Shown: positions 49,430 to 60,735, counted from the stretch's first letter. The stretch is 64,000 bases of DNA from Gymnothorax reevesii (GCA_029721435.1 CM056587.1:18856667-18920666); one strand, 5' to 3'. Notes: generated from the letters alone by a model not told the origin. Numbers and translations are program-made.

Positions 49430-50448
49430 AATTGAGGGTTTTTTGTTTTTTTTTTGCAAATGTTATGACCATAAAAGGGCCGTTAAATACAAATTAACGA
49501 CTAGCAGAATCCATTTTTGGTAGCTAGCTTGCAAATTAGCCCTCACCTTTGCTTTTACAAGAAACATTTTCAAGTTCTTCACCTCCCAAATTACAGCATT
49601 TATGATCAATGTACATGAAAAAGCATATAACTTCACTGTTGACTATAAAGTTGGAATAATTTTGTATTCAAACACTTTATCAAGAATAAATCACAATGGC
49701 ACAATCATTTCAGGACTTTCTGAGCAACAGTGTATATTTTAGTGCACTTTCATCTTGGCAGCACGGCAAGGGCAGGGATTATCCACAACTTAAATGTGAA
49801 CATCGCTGAAGTAGAGCTTGAGTAACGTTTGGGACTTCTCCATTTTTAATCAGTGAAACAGGCCTGCTGTCTCCAGTGCTGTACAAGGATTGCAAGTGCC
49901 TACAACTTGAAGTTTGCAAACACATCATTGTTTTCCTTCTTTAGATAGGTGCTCTAAATATACATGCGTTGAAGCAAATGAAAAGATGACAGGTTTGCAC
50001 GGCAGCTTTGTGGAATATCTATTATTAAACACTATAAAACTAGTGTTTTGCTGTCAAGGGCTACGCAGCAGTCATGTGCCTGAAAACCATGAAGTAGCAG
50101 CTTAATGCGATTTCTAGTTATTGAGGAAGGTGTGCTTTGTTTGGGTTGAGCTGAAACTGGATATTAGGTCTCCAGGGAAGGGGTAGAGGACCCTTGCAGA
50201 ACATGCAATCACGTCTACACACTTCCATCCCTGACACGCAAACCTGAAGGCAGAACAGAAAACTCATGTTGATGCGGCAGAAATAGATGCCCTCCATCTG
50301 TGGGAAAACAACATCTTATTTTAGAGCAAGAGTGCCAAAACAAGAAAATTAATTCCAAAGTTTACTGAGACTCTTGAATATTTTAGCATGGTGTTTTGAG
50401 ATGGGAGGACAGTGCAGTGTTATTCAGTGTAATTCTGTATATGCCTAC
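49430..50448. other. noncoding downstream of THAP exon
   Basis: No further THAP sequence or other domain was seen. If the THAP exon is real this is intron. Confidence 0.45.
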
Positions 50449-50774
50449 TACAATCCCATGTCCAAAAACATTGGGACAATATGGAACATCTTAAACGAAA
50501 AAAAAAAAACACCCAGTATCAAATTAAAAACTGAATAAAAAGACAAGATATTTAACTTTTTCCCTTGTCGACTTTATTGTTTATGGGCAGTAAACAGTCT
50601 TTCCAAAACATTCTAGAAAAGATGGGCATGGGTGTGTTCACCATGGCGTACATCACCATTCCTTTGAACAGTCCTGCAAGTGTTTGGAGAATGAAGGACA
50701 CTGATCTTTCCAGTTGTCCTTTTTTCCACCCAATTCTTGCTTGATATATGTCGACACTTGCTCAGACATCCATG
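50449..50774 (-). mobile_element. Tc1/mariner-like element copy B, left half
   Basis: Starts TACAATCCCATGTCCAAAAA followed by CATTGGGAC, then GACAAGATATTTAACTTTTT, CGACTTTATTGTTTATGGGC, a TGGAGAATGAAGGACACTGA motif and CCCAATTCTTGCTTGATATA. This is the same family as the element at 34688-37255 and reads as the complement of its transposase. It stops exactly at the TAGGGCTG element and resumes at 56053. Confidence 0.75.
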
Positions 50775-50844
50775 TAGGGCTGCGCAATAAATGTGTCGCG
50801 ATAATTTTGAGCGCAATAAAAGTAACTTCCTCTATGGGGCAGAC

Positions 50845-51479
50845 CATGGAGGTAATATAATAGAACTGTAGAGAGCAAGGAGGTACCACCCCTATTACTT
50901 TCAGAGGGAGATGCTAGGCTAGCTACTTCAGCCCAGAAAGTACGACATTGACCGACGCCATCTATAAAAATGGCATCCCAAGGGTGCTTATTTTCGGCAC
51001 CATTTCATAAGATTGCCAATCTGATTACACAGCACAAATGGCCAAGAAAATGTGTCGTCAGTGCGCATTGGCGAATGCGTTTGAGGGGAAATGACGAGCA
51101 ACGCTGTTATTTCGGACGCGGACGCACTATACACTGATTGGCTGAACTGCTGCAGTCAGAGCAACAGCTAGACAACCAAACTCGTGCACGAGCTGTAATC
51201 AAGCTCTAAGTAGCAGTTCTTATTTTACAGGCCCTCTTGAAAACATCGAACAGTTGCGTCAGACAAAGAGCAAAATAATGAAGGATTACCAAATACATTT
51301 TCTTTTGTTTTCACTTTATTTGACAAGAAAAAAAGGCAAAACTTGCAATTGATGTCTCTGGAGCTTCAGCATCTTTTGCCTCAAAATTGCATCCTTGGGA
51401 AAAGCAGAAGCAAGAAGCTAACATGCTAACTGGCTGAAGCAAAGATACTTCCTCGTTCTCTCTGGTTCTATTATATATC
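50845..51479. mobile_element. 635-bp insertion in left arm, with inverted ends
   Basis: The left arm of the 5.27-kb element is interrupted here; the right arm is uninterrupted at the same place. A 15-bp direct repeat, CTCTATGGGGCAGAC, abuts the insertion on both sides (ending at 50844 and 51493). The insert's ends are inverted: AATATAATAGAACTGTAGAG near 50855 against the complement of CTCTCTGGTTCTATTATAT near 51460. The interior has no recognised frame. A 15-bp duplication is long for a cut-and-paste transposon, so the mechanism is unclear. Confidence 0.65.
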
Positions 51480-52329
51480 TCTATGGGGCAGACAGACGAG
51501 CTTAATTATTACCTTTTTCTATGTGAGGCACCTTTAATTTAGAGATTAACTAACATCAGAGGCCATTTGAAATAGTTCCAGAAAGAAAAGTGCAATTTTA
51601 AGTCTGCTAATTACCAGCGAGGCTGGACAGCTGCCATCACCTTGGCATAATTAGCTCACCTTAAATCAATTCCTGTGTAGCCTACTTTACCTAACTTGCA
51701 GTCAAGCCATTTATTCAGACGCATCAAAACCAAAATCTAGCCAATAATGATTTAGAAGAGATAATGAGAAGTAGACAAACTGAACCAGGCTACCGTGTTA
51801 GATTGAAATAATGTCAGTAATCTGAATAAAAAACAGACCTCCACCTCTCGTCGGAAAACTTTAACGTAGGCCTATTATTAAAAAAATATTTCTTAAAAAT
51901 AGAATCATGTTAAGATGGCCCTGGTTTTTAAGCGTCAAAAAATATCCACGAAGTAGAAAACATTGTGTGAAGCGCATCAAATGTGAATGTGAGAGAGAAA
52001 TTATTTTTGCATTGCAAGCAATAGACAAATTCACCAAAGTCTGAGCAAGCACGTTCAGGCAAATCTGTGCCGCAAATAAAAAAAAATTTTTAATATAATA
52101 ATTGAACAAAATTTGCATGCAACGGCCAAATGTAATAATCAAACAAACACATCCAGGCAAATTAAGGTCTTCAATCATCCTTGATGATGACATGAGACAA
52201 AGCAATAATATTACACAGTGTAAAAGCAAATATAAGAATCATGGACAAATATAGAGATGAGGCGGAGCTCAAAAAAGAGAGGAAAAAAATCATGATTTAA
52301 TGATGTGGGGAAGGTTGCTATTGCAATGA

Positions 52330-52612
52330 TAAAGATATCTTGGTGAGTATCACTTTGGGTCTAAAATAACGATCTTTAAGTATACTGTTACTGTAATGAT
52401 GGGGTAGGACTTGATAAGCATTCTTGCTTCTTCCTGCTCCTTCTCGAACATATCACATATTTTCAGTCTTCTGATGAATACCAAGTGATGTATTGTATTA
52501 TATTTTGTGTTATTTATATTATTTTTTATCTTTTATGTACTGTAGCTTATTTTCTGTTTTTGCTGTCTTTGTTCGAGATAAATAAACTTAAATAAAATAA
52601 ATAAATAAAAAA
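52330..52612 (+). repeat. LINE-type 3' tail
   Basis: GGGGTAGGACTTGATAAGCA, then TTCTTGCTTCTTCCTGCTCC, a TTTATATTATTTTTTATC-rich stretch, GTTCGAGATAAATAAACTTA and an AAATAAATAAATAAA end. The order (GCTTCTTCCTNCTCC, TTGTTCGANATAAATAAAC, A-rich tail) is that of 3'UTR ends of fish L1/Tx1-type LINEs as I remember them. No reverse transcriptase remains. Confidence 0.5.
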
Positions 52613-52940
52613 TCCTTCTCTACTTGACAGTTGCTTTCACCCCCTTCCCATTTACTTTGCTCAATTTGCAATCAGACGGTTGATTCGCTCAATGAACAAT
52701 TTTAAATTGGTTGGTAGTCTAATTTATTTAGATGTCATTTTTGTTTGACACATTTCAAAATTTAATTGGCGATGAAACATGACAGAGCTTCCAGAATGTG
52801 TTTGCGACATCAGTTCTACTTTCACATTTGGCCTCTGTGTGCGAATGCTTGAGCAATTTATATGTCACGTTCCATACGCTTAAAAAAAATGGGATCTAAT
52901 TTCTTGGCGCAGCGCAGGGTGCCGCAGCGTGGCGTAGCCC

Positions 52941-53001
52941 ACGCAGTGGTAATTTCGTCCGGTGCAGCCCGCGCAGTGGTAATTTCGTGCGGTGCAACAC
53001 C
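52941..53001 (+). repeat. two 30-bp tandem units
   Basis: CGCAGTGGTAATTTCGTCCG at 52941 and CGCAGTGGTAATTTCGTGCG at 52971 are consecutive 30-bp copies. A related GTGCAGTGGTAATTTGGCTG lies at about 53164. Confidence 0.75.
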
Positions 53002-53418
53002 GTGCGCAGCCACTTTGGCAATTTTGTACATCGACATGCTGGGTGTAGCAGCGTAGTAGGGGGAGGTGTCACATATTCATCATGAAGCAGTGACAATTTT
53101 GTGGATAAAGGATCCGTCGAATGTGCGCAAAGAGATTGCCAGCTACAACCTGGTTTACTTTCTGTGCAGTGGTAATTTGGCTGACCGGTGCACAGTGCGC
53201 ACACGTTACTGAAACCTCTCGGGCAGGTTTCCAGAATGTCAGGCACATTTCAGTGCAATAAATAATTACAGCAACCACTATTTAATGTAACTTTCTGAAT
53301 CAGCGCATAAATTATTGTTTCTATATCGATTGTACTGATGTCAGATCAGAGAGAGAGAGAGAGATGTGTGCATGTGGGCGCGTGAGTGCGTGTGCAGGCT
53401 ATGTGGGTATGTGCCCTT

Positions 53419-53583
53419 CAGCTGCTTTCACACCAGACTTGAGACGAATATTTCACACAACTGATTACATTCAAAGTCAATGCAAAGACGTGAATACATG
53501 CGTGTATTTGCGTCTTTGCATTGACTTTGAATGTAATCTGTCATGCGAAAAATTTGTTACGCGTCCAGTGTGCAAGCGGCTTG
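53419..53583. mobile_element. 165-bp near-perfect hairpin MITE
   Basis: The core arms 53463-53490 and 53511-53538 are perfect complements for 28 bp (GATTACATTCAAAGTCAATG plus CAAAGACG). The 20-bp loop is itself partly palindromic (AATACATGCGTGTATT). Weaker pairing continues to both ends (CAGCTGCTTTCACACCAGAC against the complement of CAAGCCGCTTGCACACTGGA). The element is centred on its own axis (53500/53501). No target duplication was recognised. Confidence 0.85.
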
Positions 53584-53954
53584 ATACTATCATTGTCACT
53601 TAGGTTTTATCGTTTTTAGTGGGGGAAAGGAATACAGCCTGACTGCTATGATCTCGTTTTGAGTTAAGATCACATATTGAAAATAAATGTGTAACGTATC
53701 TTGTATTGTTGTCCATGCACGTTAATCCCAAAATTTTAAGCAGCAACAGGGTTTAATAATAGGAACACGCTATCCATCGTTTCTCTTCCCAATGATGCAG
53801 GCAGAAGACACAAATGAGCAACTGTCGTATTACATTCTAACTTCATAAGTTTGAATGCTCTGACGTAGTTTCATTTTGAAATTCCATTCAAGTTTGCTAA
53901 TGGTAATAATTTGCGAATGCCCTAGCTAGCCAGCTAACTCATATTCGTAGTGCT

Positions 53955-54626
53955 TAAAGGAGAAATCCGGTGTGAAATTGATTGGGGTGTACTGAAACAT
54001 GATAACGAGCACTAACTTTTGTCGAATACCCCACCTCCGCACGCACCCAACATTTTGAAATACATTGCTTTTTAGCCAAAGCTCCTGACGGCCCTGACAT
54101 TTAAAACAAGGCACTGAGAACTTTGAAAATGCACAGGTAGCATTTAAAAAAGAGTGTTTAAACAAACCTTGAGGTAGTCGATTGACGAGCACGAACAAAA
54201 AGATTGCAGTCTATTCCCCTATACCTCCTATTCGTTTGTGCTCATCAATCGACTTATTGTGACTTTCAAGATGGAGGCGAATGGAAACTACCTCAAGGTA
54301 CTGTTTGCATGAACACTCTTTTTTAATAAACTACCTGTGCATTTTCAAAGTTCTCAGTGCCTCGTTTAACATGTCAGGGCCATTGGAATTATACCAACGA
54401 AGTGTGGAGCTACTTTGAGCCTTGTTAATGAAAAAATAGCGATTTCTTTGCATGGCAACGCTATGCCCAATTCACTACCATTATAAGCCTGTTGAGAGCT
54501 TTGGCTAAAAAGCCATGTATTTCGAAATGTTGCATGCGTACGGAGGTGGGGTATTCGACAAAAGTTAGTTCTAGTTATGATGTTTCAATACACCCCAAGT
54601 CAATTTGACACCGGAATTCTCTTTTA
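53955..54626. mobile_element. 672-bp foldback element
   Basis: The left end TAAAGGAGAAATCCGGTGTG, continuing AAATTGATTGGGGTGTACTG, is inverted at the right end (CAGTACACCCC-type, then CAATTTGACACCGGAATTCT). Pairing extends through GCACTAACTTTTGTCGAATA, CCCCACCTCCG, TTTTTAGCCAAAGCTC, GGCACTGAGAACTTTGAAAA and AACCTTGAGGTAGT to a central CACGAACAAA/TTTGTGCTC region. The right arm carries an extra ~100 bp near 54385-54490. It is non-coding and lies in the core of the 5.27-kb element. Confidence 0.85.
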
Positions 54627-55276
54627 ATATAGATGTTAGCGGAGCAGACAACATGCCTGAAGCAGTAAAGTAAAATGCAACATTCACACATCATGCAGAT
54701 ATAGGACAGAGGCTTCTTTCTTCCAATTTTAAAGGTGAGGAGAGGAGCTCATTTGATTGGTGAAGAGCTGACTCGGCTATATTAAACCCACTCAGGCCTT
54801 CTCTTCTCCCACTTTGCCACTTGTGCCGGCAGGAGGGACAGGAGGGCGAAATTGCAAAACATGCCTGGATACACCCCGTTGCCGCGCCTGCGCCTGGTCT
54901 ACAAATTTAGAGCCATATGTTTTCCACCTTCACGGTAGGCAATTTAGACACTCAAAAGTAACCAAAATCAAGAACTATGAATGACTTTATTTCAAATTAG
55001 TCCCGTTCAATTATTAATTCGGTGCATTTTTCTGTTTGCAATTCAAAAATAATTTTTCACATTCATGTTGATATGCTTCACAAAATGTTTTCCACTTTGG
55101 TATATTTTTAAACGCTTAAAAGACAGGGCTATCACAAAATGATTTTATTTTTCAGAAATCTTTTTAATAATACGAAAAAATGCAATGATGAGATGTGGAA
55201 TTAAGAGGTTTGCCATTTATTCAGATTACTGACATTCTTTAAATCTAGCCCAGTATGATTTGACACACTTAGCCTA

Positions 55277-55699
55277 CTGGAATACCCTTCCGGAAGACGC
55301 ATCTGCTAATTACAGATCGAACAGCGAGAAGGAAGCAATATGGCGGCGCACAACATGCAACAGCTTATAATGGCCATGCAATTAGAGAAGAGAGACACAT
55401 AGCCTATAGAAGTAAACTGCCAATACCTTTTTGCCCTGGCAAGCCTTTCAATGTGAGTACAACCCGATTATAACTGCAGGATGCATACGGGAACTGCGGT
55501 CAGTGTCAGTCAGATGTAGCTTGGAGAAATCCACTGCGAATGCCATTTTGTTTTGGAAGAGAGCGCCAATCTTCTTGGATCTTCTACTCGATGACGGGAA
55601 GGCAAGGAAGCTCTTCTCGGAAGAGAAGAGTGCAAAGCGAACAACCGGAAGATAAAATTTCTGCTTCCAGAAGTACAGGTCACACCGAACTCTGGTTCG
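55277..55699. other. insertion in right arm of the 5.27-kb element
   Basis: Sequence here has no counterpart in the left arm, while both sides pair with it. A CTTCCGG motif occurs near both edges (GACGCATCT after TTCCGGAAG at 55291 and CCGGAAGATA at 55647), but no clear duplication was found. The interval is GC-richer than the arms. Its longest plus-strand frames (up to 74 codons) are not recognised. Confidence 0.4.
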
Positions 55700-56052
55700 G
55701 TTTGTCTGCTTTTCATTATCTTTTCTGAATTGTTATTAGCCAGATTTTGGTTGTGATTGGTCAGTTGGCTGAATAAATGGCTTGACTGCAAGTTAGGTAA
55801 AGTGGGCTACACAGGAATTGATTTAAGGTAAGCTAATTATGCCAAGGTGAAGGCAGCTGTCCAATCTCGCACTACAAATCGCACTTTTCTTTCCGCAAGC
55901 ATTTCAAATGGCCTCTGATATCAGTTCACCTCTAAATTAAAGGTGTGTCACATAGAAATGGTATAAGCTCGTCTGTCTGCCCCATATAGGAAGTTACTTT
56001 TATTGCACTTAAAATTACCGCAACACGTTTATCACGCAGCCCTATATCCATG

Positions 56053-56490
56053 GTCTGCAATGTAGTGTTTTCTATCTCCTAAAGCACTGTATACTTTCAA
56101 AGGAAGAAAGGTCTGAACCTCCGATAGTCCAGTCTAGCAGCAATGCTTACTCTCTGAGAAGGAAGCCATACTGCTGTAACACATGAAGAAACTGGCTTGC
56201 CATTGTCTAGTTCACATAAGCTGCGGTGTCCATGGAAATGTGTCATGTAGGAGAATGCATTATATCACATGTGCTCTTCATCATCAATGGTACCTGCACA
56301 GATGTTCAAATTATCGATGTCATGGTCTCTAACAACCAACTATACCATGACAGATGCCGGCTTTTGAACCTTACATTGGAAACAACTGGGATGGTCTTTT
56401 TTTATCTGGTAAACACAATGCCCATTGTTATTATAAATAATTTATAAAGTTGACTAGTCCTACAACAAAACAGGTTTCAAATGTGCATCA
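56053..56490 (-). mobile_element. Tc1/mariner-like element copy B, right half
   Basis: Continues the fragment at 50449-50774: GTCTGAACCTCCGATAGTCC, CTGCTGTAACACATGAAGAA, TGGCTTGCCATTGTCTAGTT, TCATCAATGGTACCTGCACA, ATACCATGACAGATGCCGGC and GGTTTCAAATGTGCATC. These follow the order expected in the family's transposase complement. The match fades after about 56490, so the copy is truncated. Confidence 0.75.
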
Positions 56491-56780
56491 GCGCACTTCA
56501 GCTAAGCTCAAGCCCAGAGGAGGCTGTAGTGTTATACTAAAAAAGCTAAAAGCAATATAAATGTGGTCAAATATAAATACAAAGGTTGAAACTAAATTGT
56601 TCGAGGAGTTTTCCTTAGTGGTGTGAGTGCACTGGGACATTACTCGGGTAATACTTATCCTTTTGGGCTGAAAAGAAAAAAAACAAGTGCAAAGTCACTG
56701 AACCTTCGTCGCAGCACGGGTGTTATGTAGAAGTATGCTTTCGTAGATAAAATTTGCATTGGTTGAGTGATGGTGAATTG
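56491..56780. other. noncoding, nothing recognised
   Basis: AT-rich spacer. Confidence 0.5.
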
Positions 56781-56782
56781 TT

Positions 56783-56829
56783 ATGATGATGACGACAATG
56801 ATGATGATGATGATGACGACGATGATGAT

Positions 56830-56870
<41 letters not shown>
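56783..56870. repeat. (GAT/GAC)n and (ATAG)n compound microsatellite
   Basis: Trinucleotide GAT/GAC units up to about 56830, then about ten ATAG units. Confidence 0.92.
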
Positions 56871-56929
56871 CTGCAGCTATATGGAAAAGATAAACTGGAA
56901 AGGATTTTAACGTAGCAAACTTATCTTCA

Positions 56930-57440
56930 ATAATGACCTGCCATTCAATAATGAATGGGTCACTTATTTTGCAAGTTATCTCGATAACATTCTTTGGTGG
57001 CCATCTTGGACTTTGATGTTGTGATATCATTTTCAATAAGAACATACAGTAGGTCAAGATGCTCCACCATACCAAATTATAAGTTCCTAGGCCACTTATG
57101 TTTTTACAAAAATGGCTGCGGCCATCTTGGATTTTGATGCACCGCGGGCATTTTCAATAGCGACCTGCTTTAGGTCAAGATGCATCAGCTTACCAAATCA
57201 GAGCTTCCTACAACACATATTTTTTGCGTTAACTCAATAAAGTTGTTTTTACAAAAATGGCAGCGGCCATCTTGAATTTTGATGCAGTGCGCCTACTTTC
57301 AACAGCAAACTGCTTTAGGTCAAGATACTTTGTACATCAGAATACCAAATGAGAACTTCCAACGACACTCATTTTTTGCGTTCTTGATAACGTCATTTTT
57401 ACAAGAAAGGTGGCGGCCATCTTGGATTTTGATGAAGGTA
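56930..57440 (+). repeat. tandem array of GGCCATCTTGGATTTTGATG units
   Basis: The core GGCCATCTTG(G/A)A recurs at about 56999, 57120, 57265 and 57415 (spacings 121, 145 and 150). Each unit carries TTTTTACAAAAATGG, the core, TTTTGATG, TTTCAA(T/C)A, AGGTCAAGATG and TACCAAAT. Identity between units is moderate. Confidence 0.85.
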
Positions 57441-60409
57441 ATTTCAGTGAAAAGTAGCTAGCTTACGCACACCTGTTTTAGAAGCATGGTCACGCAACTT
57501 GCTGTAAAAAAATAGGCGGCTGTCCGATTGGAAAATGTAAACGGACGAAACCACGTACTAGTCACCAGAATTACCGTCATTCGCCGAAGAGTTCTGAAAT
57601 GCCGCTCTTGCTAGAAAAAAGTTACGTCGCTGAGTGCCAGTGCATAGACCTAATTATAAATAATAATTTTTCTGAACTGAATGTAGCAGATTTGTTGCTG
57701 TTAGATCGCATAGGGGGAGAGAAGTCACGTCTTCAATTGCCGCTTGATTATTCTTAAATTGGAAAACATGTTAATAAAGGAAAACCATTAAGAACAAGCC
57801 AGGACTAATTGTTGCCAAAAAAGGGATGGATTTTTGCCCGGGCAATCGTCTAAATGAGCGCCGGCCCTGTCCTCTGTTTAAAATGGCAGTGTGCAAAGAA
57901 AACTGTTAAAACTTTTCTGGTCTCATCTTTATCTGAGGTGAGTCACTTAGGCAGGAAGTTTAATCCACAAATTACTTCGATAATTTACATTCCGCGGGAA
58001 AAAGTTCCTTTGCTCAAGGTCCAGCCCAGATGGTTAAGAAGACAGATCATGTTAAAATGCCCATCCACCCCCACATCCACAATATGGGCTCCTCCCCCCC
58101 ACCACTTATCCAGTCTTTCTGCAAGCTTTGCTTCCTGAAAATACTTTTCACAGAAGAGCCAAGTAGGCCATATGTAGCTGACATATCACATAGATTTTCA
58201 GATTTAATAGGCCCAATTGGACTCCACTAGGCTGAGGAATCCTCAGTGGATAATTTATTGCATCAGCCAAGCCTGGTTCCCACAAAAACATTTCATTACA
58301 CTCTGTTTAAAAAGCAGTGCCAAATACCTCTCAACGGTTTTGAAAATATTGCTTCCCTTTGGTTTATAAGCTTGCATTGTGGTATGATTAGACAATTTCA
58401 TCATCTATATAGATGCTTTTGATCAATTCTAGGTAGCTTGCAATTCACTATTGGAATAACATGTGCAAACAGCACAGCAAAGGGCACATGGCAGGGCCAG
58501 GTATTATACCAGTGTATACATCAGGGACCTAATCCTTGAATCTATTTATAAGCATGCTTTAAATACAATGTTGTTTTGAAACAATAAACATTTTTTTTTT
58601 CAAAGCAGAAACCCAAGTGGACACAAATAATTTCCATGGCCTATTGGTCTTAAAAAACAGCACTTCATCCAAATTCTAAGACGTCCTCTTCCTTAACTTC
58701 TCAACAGGGAGCATTCTTATACAAAAGCGCCACGTTTTATGCTTATTTATAAATATGACAGATGTTTTTATTTTTATACAGTATTTATAATTGCATGCCT
58801 GTTAACGGCAAACAAGACAGGCAATATGCTTGTTATGACATCAAAGGTTAAAACACTCAGTTGTATTCAGTAAAATATAAATACAGATGTCTTGTAAACA
58901 ATACACAGCAACAGCGTACACTGTCGCCAAACTTATAGCCAGTTCAGTAGCGTCAGCATTTCAGGACAGTTTAAGATTGAAAGGACCTTTTCAGGATTAT
59001 TACGTATACGAGCTTCCATGCAATTTGGCAAACCCTGATCAAATATGAATGTTTTACTAACGTAAGTGCACAGTTATTTTACATTTAGTGATAGACAATA
59101 ACTCAGGAATCTCAGTTTTGGTTCGCTCAATGTACTGTATGTGTGGTTGTGGGCGCTGAGATGTTAACAAAGAATCACTGGATCCAGTTACCTCAGATAC
59201 ACTCCACACAATGAGTGATGAAGCTGATCACTCCTAAAAAGGGTCAAAAATCATCATAAAAGCAGTCCGGTCAGAAAAGAAAAGAATTTTAAAAATGGCA
59301 AAAAGCATGAACGTATATGATTTTGGACAAAGAGAAGAGTTTTGTAACTCAATTTTTCACTGGCTGGATCGGTCACTAAAGACTTCTAAATACGAGCTGG
59401 AGATGTACACCCTCACCAGGTATCAGCCATTCTGTGCCCGAAAGTATAACTCATCCTGCACTACAGCACAATGACCATCCCCAAGTGCAGTTTTTTACGA
59501 ACACTCCTAAGTTGTGAGATCATTAAGGATTCGGGCTTTACTTGAACCCCTTTCTACATGAGTACACCCATGGGAAAAGCCAGCCATGGAGTATATTTGA
59601 GGTTTGTGGACAAAGAGCCTTATGCAAACCAAATGGAACAGACGCCAATTCATGTAGTTCCCCAACCATTATGGTACATTGCCAGCCAATTAACAGCAGC
59701 AATAGCGATGTTGGCATTGTTTTCTAGTGGTCTGTGTTTTCGTTGTCACGGCAAACTGTAGAAACGGCTGTAAAACTGAGTATTTTTGCAGGAGTTCATA
59801 TGTCTGCCTGTTTAATTCCTGTGAACAAGACAGCATAGCAACCTTTTCAGATGCAGTCAGAAAATATTAGAGGTGAGTCAATATGGTAAAAACGAAGAGT
59901 GAGTTTGAAGAAGGCTGAGGTCTGAGTATGCATTCACAGAGTGTGTTACTGTGAGGACTGCTATTCTGAAAGCTGGTCCATCCCAGATGATCTGTATTTA
60001 TTTAATTAATTAACTTCTAGCGAAAGAAATGGTATGAGATGCAGAGTTCTTGTAAGAAGTATTCTGTCCTCTTTTGCCCCCCCCCCATACACACACACAC
60101 CCTAAAAATTTAAAAGCAGGGTAGGCATCTTTGGATAAACTTGCAAGGAAAGGGCAGATTTTTGAAGTTGCAAATGTGGGGGGGACAAAAAACTGCCCTC
60201 TCGTTATGGTCACCGCTCCGAAGCCACATGGCACATGGCCATGGCAAAACACATGGCCGAACTGCAGTAAGCATGAGAGCAGCGAGTGGGGAGCATTCCT
60301 TATCCAACCACTTGATATATCATAAATAAAACCTCACATTATTAGCTGCGTGTGAACAAGGTAAGCATCAACAATGGTAATGGTCATTGTAGTATTTTGA
60401 GGAGATCTA
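57441..60409. other. noncoding, no gene recognised
   Basis: Short frames only, including a 67-codon frame at 59558-59761 whose product I do not recognise. A C-run with a CA tract lies at 60078-60101. Confidence 0.4.
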
Positions 60410-60419
60410 TAATGATATA

Positions 60420-60735
60420 ACAAAAATAAAGAGATTTATTTTCAGATCGCCCTAGATTTCAAGTGTCTAAAAAATACACAAGGTGGAAATCATTCTGCAA
60501 AGCGGATGAAACAAGAATGTGAGATATAAATTATCACAATCACACGAAATGGTCAAATACGCGTTCTGTGCTGTTCTATGGCAATTTAACTTTCAGAATT
60601 CGGCAATCAAACATGCTGCCTTAATAAACATCTCGACTCATTCAGCAAAGTAAATAAGCAAATCTCCTGTTTGATTGCTAATTGAGCAAAGTAAACAGGG
60701 ACAGAGAGTAATCTAATTGATTAAAAGGAGACGAT
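60420..60735 (+). repeat. fragment related to the 5.27-kb element
   Basis: CCCTAGATTTCAAGTGTCTA, then AAAAAATACACAAGGTGGAA, CTGCAAAGCGGATGAAAC and GAATGTGAGA align with the left arm at about 51916-51997 (CCCTGGTTTTTAAGCGTCAA ... GTGAAGCGCATCAAATG). A later segment, TGATTGCTAATTGAGCAAAG, matches the complement of TTTGCTCAATTTGCAATCA at about 52658. It is therefore a shorter, diverged relative containing arm and core sequence, with no termini seen. Confidence 0.55.

Larger units (their letters stand above)
50775..56044. mobile_element. 5.27-kb non-autonomous hAT-like element, very long inverted repeats
   Basis: The left terminus is TAGGGCTGCGCAATAAATGT and the right is the complement of TAGGGCTGCGTGATAAACGT. 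Flanks are CATCCATG (50767-50774) and TATCCATG (56045-56052), an 8-bp duplication with one mismatch, as in hAT elements. Ignoring later insertions, the inverted repeat runs 50775-50844 plus 51494-52035 on the left and about 55010-55276 plus 55700-56044 on the right, some 600 bp per side. Landmarks in both arms are CACCTTGGCATAATTAGCT, AAATCAATTCCTGTGTAGCC and AACTTGCAGTCAAGCCATTT. The ~3-kb core has no recognised transposase and contains two foldback elements and a LINE-like tail. It sits in copy B of a Tc1/mariner-like element. Confidence 0.8.

Noticed and set aside
59558..59761. 67-codon frame with a hydrophobic stretch near its end
   Set aside because: It reads like a small membrane protein, but an overlapping frame is equally open and nothing supports expression.
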